Source: Alphaproteobacteria bacterium
GTDB taxonomy: Bacteria; Pseudomonadota; Alphaproteobacteria; Rhizobiales; Xanthobacteraceae
Reading direction: 5' to 3'
Assembly (NCBI GenBank): GCA_005884745.1
Contig: VAZU01000164.1
Coordinates: forward strand, 1,238 to 10,651
Length of the DNA stretch: 9,414 nt
The notes beneath the pieces were generated by a model. The model saw only the letters and a program-made list of their open reading frames with translations, had not been told where the DNA came from and searched no databases. Position numbers and translations under genes: made by a program. Position 1 is the stretch's first letter. Each line of letters starts with the position of its first letter. Shown here one piece after another: positions 1-5,524 of the stretch.

Positions 1-909
1 CCGCTGGCGTACTACCCGGTCTACCGCGTCACCGCCGTCGATCCGGGCTGGTCCGCGTTCTGGTCGCACTGGACCGCATTGCCGTTCTGGCCGGGCGGAC
101 CGATGTGGTTCCTGTGGTTCCTGTTGGCGCTCAACATCGCCGCGGCCGGCATGTACCGGCTTGCGCCGCGCTCGGGCGAGTTCCTGGCCCGGCTTGCGGC
201 CAAAAGCGCCGCCGATCCCGGCCGGTTCTTCATCGCGCTGGTCGCCGTCTTGGCGCTCGCCTATGTGCCCGTGGCCGCCGTCTTTACCCCTTGGCAATGG
301 GTGGAATTCGGGCCTTTCGGGTTCCAGCCCGGACCCGCGGTTCAATATATTCTGTTCTTCTTCGCCGGCGTCGGCGTGGGAGCGTATGGGCTCGAGCGCG
401 GCCTGCTGGCATCGGACGCAATGCTGGCGCGGCGCTGGGGTTTTTGGCTCGCCGGCATTCCGGCATCGTTCGTGCTGTGGATCGTTCCCACCGGGCTGAT
501 CGTGAAGGGTCACGGTGCAGTGCTGCCGGGCCTGCAAATCCTCGCCGATCTCGGCGCCGTGCTGTTCGCGGCAAGCGCCTGTTTCGGCCTGTCGGCGGTG
601 TTCTTGCGCTTTGCTGCCGTCCGATTGCCGATCTTGGACGGCGTCTCGGAGAATGCCTACGGGATCTATCTGTTCCACTATGTATTCGTGCTCTGGACGC
701 AATACCTGCTGCTCGACGTGTCCTTGCCCGCTATTGCCAAGGGCGGGATCGTGCTCGCGGTTAGCCTCGTTCTGAGCTGGGCGGCGAGCGCCGCGCTCCG
801 CCGCGTTCCGGTGGCCGGCCGGGTGATCGGCGCCGCCGGGGCAGGGGTCAGAAGTCAGAAGTCAGAAATCAGAAAATCGGAACTCGGAAGGCAGACACCC
901 GGCTTCTGA
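1..909 (+). CDS. Acyltransferase-3 family membrane protein, C-terminal part (5' end outside window)
   Basis: The frame is open from base 1 to the TGA at 907-909, giving 302 visible residues; the start lies upstream. The protein is very hydrophobic, with about seven likely membrane segments. It carries family-like motifs: GGPMWFLWFLLALN near visible residues 31-44 and, close to the end, ENAYGIYLFHYVFVLW. Both are typical of the integral-membrane acyltransferase-3 family (PF01757, OpgC/OafA type), which transfers acyl groups to carbohydrates at the inner membrane. The acceptor cannot be told, and the N-terminal catalytic His region is not visible. The last ~18 residues (RSQKSEIRKSELGRQTPGF) are charged and unlike the family. 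They are encoded by the TCAGAA-type repeat at 844-986, which also supplies the stop codon, so the native C terminus probably ended near GRVIGAAGAG. Family assignment is firm; role is not. Confidence 0.85.
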   Translation, partial: PLAYYPVYRVTAVDPGWSAFWSHWTALPFWPGGPMWFLWFLLALNIAAAGMYRLAPRSGEFLARLAAKSAADPGRFFIALVAVLALAYVPVAAVFTPWQWVEFGPFGFQPGPAVQYILFFFAGVGVGAYGLERGLLASDAMLARRWGFWLAGIPASFVLWIVPTGLIVKGHGAVLPGLQILADLGAVLFAASACFGLSAVFLRFAAVRLPILDGVSENAYGIYLFHYVFVLWTQYLLLDVSLPAIAKGGIVLAVSLVLSWAASAALRRVPVAGRVIGAAGAGVRSQKSEIRKSELGRQTPGF

Positions 910-986
910 TTTTTCACAGATCGGAAGTCGGAGTCCGAAAAATCAACGTCATGGATTCTGATTTCTGACTTCTGATATCCGACCCC
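844..986. repeat. Inverted repeat built of TCAGAA heptads between convergent genes
   Basis: The 31-base arms 844-874 and 956-986 are reverse complements at 28 of 31 positions, separated by 81 bases. The left arm starts a run of six TCRGAA units at 848, 855, 862, 869, 877 and 884, a period of 7 (once 8) bases. More TCGGAA-like units lie at 921-940, and reverse-strand units (TTCTGA) at 904-909, 956-961, 963-968 and 970-975. It lies between two convergent genes, overlapping the end of the upstream acyltransferase and stopping six bases before the stop codon of the minus-strand gene. The transcript could fold into a long hairpin acting as a two-way terminator. That role is inference; the symmetry is directly visible. 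Confidence 0.85.
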
Positions 987-992
987 TGGAAA

Positions 993-1679
993 TCACATCA
1001 GCTTGTAGGAAATGACCGAACCGTCCCTGCCGACGAGCTGCGACTGCACCAGGCGGCCGCGGGAATCGTACCAGACGTCCTGCGAAAATTTGCCCTTGAT
1101 GGTGTAGCGATGCGCCATCGCCGGCCCGCTCTCCACCGTCACCTCCTCCGAGCCGCCGTCCACCACCGAGATCGGCATGACTTGCCCGGTCTGCGTATCC
1201 AGCATCACCGATTGCCGCACCAGCTCCGGGTTCCACAGGCTCGCCGGGATGATGTTCTTGTCGACCTGAGCCGCCTTGCCGTCCGCGTCGACCTCGAGAG
1301 CGGCGCCCTTCAGCGCTGCCGTCAGCTTGTGCTGCGTGCCGTTGTCGTCGGTCGCGGCACTGAGCGCGACCAGACGCCCGTTCACCCAGCGTTCGGTGCC
1401 CGTGTACTGGAAGCGGTACGCCGTGACGAACAGAATCTTCACCTCGACGTTGGTCTCGACGCTGACCGAGGTCTCCTTGCCGGTGCGCCGCAGCTCGATC
1501 TTGTGTGTGCCGATTTGCTCGCCTTTGCGCATGATGGCGAACTCGAGGATCTCGATCGCGGGCTGCGCCGCGGCAAGAGGCGGCGGCGCGGCGGGAGGCT
1601 TGGCGCCGGGCGCAGGAGGCTGGGCGTCGGCAAAAGCACACGACAGCAGCAGTCCGGCAATAAGGGCGGCCATTCTCAT
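993..1679 (-). CDS. Secreted DUF6134-like protein of unknown function
   Basis: This encodes 228 residues. The start at 1679 is chosen because GGAG (1686-1689) lies six bases upstream and a signal peptide follows directly; the longer open frame to 1853 adds 58 residues with no such features. Residues 1-19 (MRMAALIAGLLLSCAFADA) form a Sec signal peptide with likely cleavage before Gln20, so a periplasmic location is expected. A Pro/Ala-rich linker follows (20-40). Residues 41-228 look beta-rich: a FAIMRKGEQIGTHKIEL opening strand, an FQYTGTERWVNGRL region, and a closing DVWYDSRGRLVQSQL...GSVISYKL. This pattern matches my recollection of DUF6134 proteins and resembles DUF3108-type beta barrels. 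No catalytic motif is recognised. Cys14 gives a poor lipobox (LLSC), making a lipoprotein less likely. It is divergent from the dioxygenase and probably unrelated to the catabolic genes. Confidence 0.8.
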   Translation of the reverse strand: MRMAALIAGLLLSCAFADAQPPAPGAKPPAAPPPLAAAQPAIEILEFAIMRKGEQIGTHKIELRRTGKETSVSVETNVEVKILFVTAYRFQYTGTERWVNGRLVALSAATDDNGTQHKLTAALKGAALEVDADGKAAQVDKNIIPASLWNPELVRQSVMLDTQTGQVMPISVVDGGSEEVTVESGPAMAHRYTIKGKFSQDVWYDSRGRLVQSQLVGRDGSVISYKLM

Positions 1680-1996
1680 GGGATGCTCCGTGTCTCGTCT
1701 CGTGCGGGTCGGGCGCCTCGTCGAATCCGGCGCCCGCCATTCGGCTGCCTCAAACCGCGAACGCCAACCGGGCGATCCTGGTGCGAGCGGCTGCCGGCTA
1801 CCGCCGCCAGCGGGCAACGGTCCGGCCGGCGCACACGCGGCCCGAGGCCGCATCTATAGAACGAAATTTGGCCGACTTGGGGCAAGGCGGCGCTCGGTCG
1901 CTCCCCGGCCGGCCCATGGAAAGCTCTCAACGGAACCGGACGGATGCGGTACAAGAGCCGCGGCACGCGGACGCTCCCCGCGATCAGGAGGCGCAC
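1680..1996. promoter_or_regulatory. Divergent intergenic region, 317 bases, no clear promoter
   Basis: This gap separates the 5' ends of the minus-strand DUF6134-like gene and the plus-strand dioxygenase, so promoters for both should lie here. The only AT-rich patch is 1852-1869 (ATCTATAGAACGAAATTT), directly after a perfect 6-bp palindrome, GCGGCC-CGA-GGCCGC at 1837-1851. TATAGA at 1855-1860 resembles a -10 box but has no good -35 at the right distance on either strand. The palindrome could be an operator. The open frames that cross the gap are GC-driven extensions of the flanking genes. The dioxygenase ribosome site AGGAGG is at 1986-1991. Confidence 0.35.
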
Positions 1997-3004
1997 ATGG
2001 CACTGCAGTCGCTCGGCTATGTCGGGTTGCGCGCCCGCAACCTCGAGGATTGGGCGAGTTTCGGCGAAAACTTTCTCGGCATGCAGCTCGTCGAGCGCAG
2101 CCGGGCCGCGTTGCGCCTGCGCATGGACGACCGCAGCCAGCGGCTCATCGTCGAGGCCGACGATGCCGACGGGCCCGCCTTTCTCGGCTGGGAGGTCGCG
2201 GACGCCGCCGCGCTCGACCAGCTCGCCGCGCGGCTCGAGACCGCGGGCGTACGCGTCGAGCGCCAGCCGAAGGCGCTCGCCGACGCGCGCCGCGTACAAG
2301 AGCTCATCGCGTTCGTCGACCCGCTGGGCAACCGGCTCGAAGCGTTTCACGGCGCCGAGATCGCGGCCGAGCCGTTCCGGCCGGGCCGCGCCATCTCCGG
2401 GTTCCGCACCGGGCCGCTCGGCATGGGCCACGTCGTGCTCACGGTCGAGCGCGTCGAGGACGTGCTGTGGTTCTATCAGGACGTGCTCGGGCTGCGGCTG
2501 AGCGACTACATGCTCGAGCCGTTCAAGATCTATTTCTTCCACGTCAATCCGCGCCACCACAGTTTCGCGGTGCTGGAGACCGGACAGAACGGCATCCATC
2601 ATCTCATGGTCGAGCTCTACATGCTCGACGACGTCGGCCAGGCCTATGATCTCGCCTCGCGCGAGGACGGCCGCATCGCCGCGACGCTCGGCCGGCACAC
2701 CAACGATTTCATGACCTCGTTCTATTCCCGCACGCCGTCCGGCTTCCTGGTCGAGTACGGCTGGGGCGGCCGCTCGATCGACCCCGACAGCTGGAAAGCG
2801 GTGGAGATGACCCACGGGCCGAGCCTGTGGGGTCACGAGCGCACCTGGATTCCGGCGGACCAGCTCGCGCAGGCGCGGGAGATGCGCGGGCGCGCCGCGC
2901 TCGAGCGACAGCGCCCGCCGGTGCAGGTGATCGAGGGCAATTACACGCTCGCGCCCGGCACCTGCCCGTGGTGGGACGCCACGCGCAAGGCCGGCGGGAG
3001 CTAG
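1997..3004 (+). CDS. Type I extradiol (catechol-type) ring-cleavage dioxygenase, BphC-like, VOC superfamily
   Basis: This encodes 335 residues; the ATG at 1997 is fixed by a strong AGGAGG (1986-1991) five bases upstream. It has two vicinal-oxygen-chelate domains: a degenerate N-terminal one (about 1-125) and a catalytic C-terminal one (about 138-260). The Fe(II) ligands are visible as His145 (GMGHVVL), His201/202 (GIHHLMVE) and Glu253 (LVEYGW). Second-sphere residues known from BphC are also present: His188 (RHHSF), His234 (GRHTND) and Tyr243 (SFY). LDDVGQAYDLA and GRHTND...TPSGFLVEYGW are hallmark stretches of 2,3-dihydroxybiphenyl 1,2-dioxygenase-type enzymes, which cleave a catechol meta to its hydroxyls with O2. 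Residues ~283-335 extend beyond the usual ~290-300 and end in a Trp-rich tail (GTCPWWDATRKAGGS). It is a cytosolic enzyme. The substrate is unknown; biphenyl is only the family name. Confidence 0.9.
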   Translation: MALQSLGYVGLRARNLEDWASFGENFLGMQLVERSRAALRLRMDDRSQRLIVEADDADGPAFLGWEVADAAALDQLAARLETAGVRVERQPKALADARRVQELIAFVDPLGNRLEAFHGAEIAAEPFRPGRAISGFRTGPLGMGHVVLTVERVEDVLWFYQDVLGLRLSDYMLEPFKIYFFHVNPRHHSFAVLETGQNGIHHLMVELYMLDDVGQAYDLASREDGRIAATLGRHTNDFMTSFYSRTPSGFLVEYGWGGRSIDPDSWKAVEMTHGPSLWGHERTWIPADQLAQAREMRGRAALERQRPPVQVIEGNYTLAPGTCPWWDATRKAGGS

Positions 3005-3062
3005 CGTCCGCACATTTTGCAAGAGTTGAGTCACAAACAGCGAGAGCAGATACCCTCCCCCC

Positions 3063-3096
3063 GCCGAACCCGGGTGTTCCCGGGTTCGGCCATTTT
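3063..3096 (+). terminator. Candidate intrinsic terminator of the dioxygenase gene
   Basis: A perfect 12-bp stem, GCCGAACCCGGG (3063-3074) paired with CCCGGGTTCGGC (3079-3090) around a TGTT loop, is followed by CATTTTAT. It lies 58 bases after the dioxygenase stop codon, a reasonable place for an intrinsic terminator. The T-run is short (four), and the same hairpin belongs to the repeat cluster described next, so it may be a repeat that merely also terminates. Confidence 0.4.
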
Positions 3097-3225
3097 ATGA
3101 TTGGGCCAAGTCGGAAACATCCGACTTGGACGAGCGGCGGGGAGGGTGGCAAGGTGCCACCCGAAATCGGCTGTTGCCGATTTCGGCGATGATCATTGGC
3201 CAAGTCGGAAACATCCGACTTGGCC
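3063..3225. repeat. Two tandem modules of paired TGTT-loop hairpins (REPIN/BIME-like)
   Basis: There are four near-perfect palindromes. H1 is 3063-3090 (12-bp stem, loop TGTT). H2 is 3106-3129 (10-bp stem, loop AACA). H3 is 3161-3186 (11-bp stem, loop TGTT). H4 is 3198-3225 (12-bp stem, loop AACA). On the opposite strand H2 and H4 also have a TGTT loop, so the hairpins alternate in orientation as two +/- pairs, 94 bases apart. H2 and H4 share 24 identical bases (3106-3129 and 3200-3223). The pair spacers are related (ATGATTGGG and ATGATCATTGG). H1 and H3 differ in stem bases, but each change is matched on the other arm. Between the modules is another perfect stem, GGGTGGCA-AGG-TGCCACCC (3144-3162). 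Outer CCCTCCCC (3053-3060) and GGGGAGGG (3139-3146) bracket the first module. No coding gene is credible here. Alternating orientation resembles REP doublets, but no GTAG head is visible. Confidence 0.85.
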
Positions 3226-3236
3226 TGCACCGAGCC

Positions 3237-3321
3237 GGGTGGGGGGCCGGGGATGATGCGATTCAAAGCGCCCCCCACCCCTAACCCCTCCGCGTTGCTC
3301 GCTTCACTCGCGGGGGAGGGG
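3237..3321. repeat. GC-rich inverted repeats upstream of the small exported protein
   Basis: GGGTGGGGGGC (3237-3247) and GCCCCCCACCC (3270-3280) are perfect 11-base inverted arms around a 22-base loop. Immediately after, CCCCTCCGCG (3285-3294) and CGCGGGGGAGGGG (3309-3321) form a second stem with a GGG bulge. The style (C-rich arm, short loop, G-rich arm) matches the CCCTCCCC palindrome at 5462-5482, suggesting the same repeat family. The rest of the gene-free stretch, 3322-3510, holds no gene. It contains a lone TTGTCA at 3419-3424 without a matching -10, and the ribosome site for the next gene. Confidence 0.7.
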
Positions 3322-3510
3322 AACCAACCGCCTCGATTCGGTAGGGGCATTAAAACTTCGTCCTTAGCAAAGGTCTGAACCGGCAATCGGCTGCCCGCAT
3401 CGAATTCCTAGGAACCATTTGTCACACGGGACGTTCAAAACAACGACCGCTCGGCGCTGTCGTTGCGTGAGGGGCGCGGCATTGCGGTCGGCACGGCTGG
3501 GGAGCCGAAC

Positions 3511-4074
3511 ATGCGCGCCATCGGTTTGCTCGCTCCGATTCTGTCGATCTGCTGCGCGGGAAGCGCCGCGCTCGCGCAGACGTTCGACGCCAACGAGCAC
3601 AAATATCTCTACGTCGAGCCCTGCCGCGCCAATGTGCAATCCGTGTTCAAGGACGGCATGGGGCAGATCTTCGTGGTCAGCGTGGGCCTGTCGATCCGCA
3701 ACTCCGGCATCAGGCCGATCGACGGGGTGACGGTCGACCTGCTCGACAAGTTCGACAACGTGCTATCGGCAAAAACCCGGCAGTTCGCGGTCAAGCCCGG
3801 CGAAGCCCGCGCCGACACCATCGAGATCTTCGGCCTGATCATTTCCGCCGACGAGACGAAGTCGCCCGCCTACGCCGGCACGACCCGCATCATCGGGGAC
3901 CTCGAGCGGCAATATGCCGTTGCCGCCTGCGGCATCGTCGGCTTCCAGTTCGCCAGGAACGAGGCGACGCCGCCGCCCCCGTCGCCTGCCGCCATGGGGC
4001 TGCGGCTCGAGCCCGATCGGCGCACCGCTCCCGCGAAACTCAAGGTTTCCCGTTCCGACCGCAGCCGGCCGTGA
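3511..4074 (+). CDS. Small exported protein of unknown function
   Basis: This encodes 187 residues. The ATG at 3511 is preferred over the in-frame upstream start at 3463 because GGGGAG (3499-3504) sits six bases before it and a signal peptide begins there: MRAIGLLAPILSICCAGSAALA, with likely cleavage after Ala22. The mature part (23-187) has a beta-sandwich feel. IFVVSVGLSIRNSGIRPID, then DGVTVDLLDKFDNVL and FAVKPGEARADTIEIFG recall FxLYD-type extracellular domains (strand, polar turn, strand, PGE turn), but I do not recognise a named family. Two cysteines in the mature chain, Cys38 and Cys140, could form a disulfide. A PPPPSPAA linker and a basic tail (KLKVSRSDRSRP) end the protein. It lies 82 bases before the FAD subunit gene on the same strand, so co-transcription is possible, but no functional link is evident. 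Confidence 0.75.
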   Translation: MRAIGLLAPILSICCAGSAALAQTFDANEHKYLYVEPCRANVQSVFKDGMGQIFVVSVGLSIRNSGIRPIDGVTVDLLDKFDNVLSAKTRQFAVKPGEARADTIEIFGLIISADETKSPAYAGTTRIIGDLERQYAVAACGIVGFQFARNEATPPPPSPAAMGLRLEPDRRTAPAKLKVSRSDRSRP

Positions 4075-4156
4075 ATTTCCCGGCTTGCTGGGCGGCGGCC
4101 GATCTTCGATGATGCGCGCAAGCGCCGGATGAAACGCGCGCGCGACGGGGAGGGAG

Positions 4157-5011
4157 ATGAAGCCCGCGGCATTCGCCTACGCGAAGGCTTTTTCGCTCGA
4201 CCATGCGATCGAGCTTCTCGGCGGCGCCTCCGCGGAGGCGCGTGTGCTCGCGGGCGGCCAGTCGCTGATCGCCACACTGAACATGCGGCTGTCGAGCCCG
4301 GACCTCCTGGTCGACATCAACGCCGTTCCCGGGCTCGACGGCATTGCCGTCAAAGACGGCATGCTGGAGATCGGCGCGCTGGTGCGGCATGCGCAAGCCG
4401 AGCGCTCCGATCTCGTTGCCCGGTACGCTCCCCTCATCGCGATGGCACTGCCGCACATCGGGCACGCGGCGATCCGCAACCGCGGCACCATCGGCGGCTC
4501 GATTGCGTTCGCCGATCCGGCCGCGGAGCTCCCCGCCTGTCTCGTCGCGCTCGGCGGCGAGGTGTCGCTCGCCGGCCCGGATGGCCGGCGTAGCGTGGCG
4601 GCGGAGCAATTTTTCCGCGGCCTGTTCGAGACCGTGCTCTCGCCGCGCGACGTGGTCACCGCCATTCGCGTGCCGCTCGCTACTCGCGACAGCCGGTTCG
4701 GTTTCGCCGAATTTTCCCGCCGGCACGGCGATTACGCGATGGTCGGGCTGGCCGCACAGGCGCGGGCCGAAGGTGACGGCCTGCGCGCGATTCGCCTGGT
4801 CTATTTCGGGGTCGGCGCAACGCCGGTGCGCGCGCGCAACGCCGAAGCCGCGTTGGCCGCAGATCCGCTGCGAATTGCCGCCGCAGCCTCCGCGCTCGCG
4901 CGGGACCTCGATCCGCCCGACGACCTGCAGGCGAGCGCTGCGGTGAAGAAACATCTGGCCGGCGTGCTGCTCGAGCGCGTCGCGCAGCAGCTCATGGCGG
5001 GACACACATGA
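4157..5011 (+). CDS. FAD-binding (medium) subunit of a xanthine dehydrogenase-family molybdenum hydroxylase (CoxM-like)
   Basis: This encodes 284 residues, the usual length for this family. The ATG at 4157 follows a GGGGAGGGAG ribosome site. The N-terminal FAD-binding domain shows LAGGQSL (31-37) and IRNRGTIGGSIAFADPAAELP (106-126), which wrap the FAD pyrophosphate in CO dehydrogenase/xanthine dehydrogenase medium subunits. RRHGDYAMVGLAA (188-200) is the usual start of the C-terminal domain. The subunit passes electrons from the 2Fe-2S subunit to an acceptor; the complex is cytosolic or peripherally membrane-associated. Its stop codon overlaps the next start in an ATGA (5008-5011), indicating translational coupling with the 2Fe-2S gene. 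The gene looks intact, unlike its two partners. Often annotated coxM, but the substrate is unknown. Confidence 0.92.
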   Translation: MKPAAFAYAKAFSLDHAIELLGGASAEARVLAGGQSLIATLNMRLSSPDLLVDINAVPGLDGIAVKDGMLEIGALVRHAQAERSDLVARYAPLIAMALPHIGHAAIRNRGTIGGSIAFADPAAELPACLVALGGEVSLAGPDGRRSVAAEQFFRGLFETVLSPRDVVTAIRVPLATRDSRFGFAEFSRRHGDYAMVGLAAQARAEGDGLRAIRLVYFGVGATPVRARNAEAALAADPLRIAAAASALARDLDPPDDLQASAAVKKHLAGVLLERVAQQLMAGHT

Positions 5012-5519
5012 GCGGACACAGCCACGAGATCCGTCTCACCGTCAACGGCGAGGAATTTTGCGAGAGCGTCGAGGCCCGCCAGACCCTGGTCGAGTTCGTA
5101 CGCGAAAACCTCGGGCTCACCGGAAGCCACATCGGCTGCGAGCACGGCGTTTGCGGCGCCTGCACATTGCTGCTCGACGGCGCCATCGTGCGCGGCTGCC
5201 TGATGCTGGCGGTGCAATGCGACGGCGCCCGGGTCGACACGATCGAGGGCGTGGCGGATTCCGGAACCATCGCCGATTTGCAGCAAGCATTCGCGACGCG
5301 CAATGCGCTGCAATGCGGGTTCTGCACGCCCGGCATGCTGCTGGCGGCGTGCCGTCGCGCGCAAAAATCCGCGCGCAGCTTTCCGGCAATTACTGCCGCT
5401 GCACCGGCTATCAGGCCATCGTGGACGCGATCGAGACCGTCGCCCGCGCCAGAGCAAAAATCCCTCCCCTGCAAGGGAAGGGTCGGATCGCCGAAGGCGA
5501 TCCGGGGCGGGGTCGGTGA
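5008..5519 (+). pseudogene. 2Fe-2S (small) subunit of the same molybdenum hydroxylase, frameshifted (CoxS-like)
   Basis: The first frame from ATG 5008 gives a normal ferredoxin-like domain with Cys44, Cys49, Cys52 and Cys64 (GCEHGVCGACT...RGC). The start of the second cluster domain follows, Cys103 and Cys106 (LQCGFCTPGMLLAA). After about 5350 the family sequence continues in another frame as KIRAQLSGNYCRCTGYQAI, carrying the remaining two cluster cysteines (codons at 5394 and 5400), and ends at the TGA 5517-5519. Between GM and CRC only ~19 residues remain against ~27 in typical members. This suggests a loss of roughly 22-25 bases (number = 1 mod 3), or one lost A in the A5 run 5363-5367 in a naturally short variant. 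Without correction the first frame runs on as a meaningless 611-codon ORF to 6843. The tail ARAKIPPLQGKGRIAEG is encoded by a palindromic repeat. The product as written could not hold its second cluster. Confidence 0.85.
5462..5503. repeat. Twin palindromes forming the 3' end of the 2Fe-2S gene
   Basis: CCCTCCCCT (5462-5470) and AGGGAAGGG (5474-5482) pair with one mismatch around GCA. GGATCGCC (5485-5492) and GGCGATCC (5496-5503) pair perfectly around GAA. A G-rich CCGGGGCGGGGT follows to 5513. The CCCTCCCC/GGGAAGGGT core echoes 3053-3147. It supplies the last ~20 codons of the small subunit and the ribosome-binding area of the Mo subunit, so it looks like a repeat that landed in the operon and was tolerated as a C-terminal extension. 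Confidence 0.75.
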
Positions 5520-5524
5520 ACATC

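Noticed and set aside
1636..1679. DUF6134-like protein as a lipoprotein
   Set aside because: The possible lipobox LLSC puts Cys at position 14 after a very short hydrophobic stretch; signal peptidase I cleavage after AFADA fits better.
1676..3034. 452-codon minus-strand open frame opposite the dioxygenase, and the 457-codon + frame 1276-2649
   Set aside because: Both overlap well-supported genes, have Arg/Ala-rich composition and show no recognisable motif.
3106..3225. Two identical 24-base repeats as a CRISPR array
   Set aside because: Only two copies, spacer region itself is palindromic repeat, no cas genes.
3419..3447. TTGTCA as a -35 box for the gene at 3511
   Set aside because: No -10-like hexamer at 15-18 bases downstream (AACGAC or ACAACG only).
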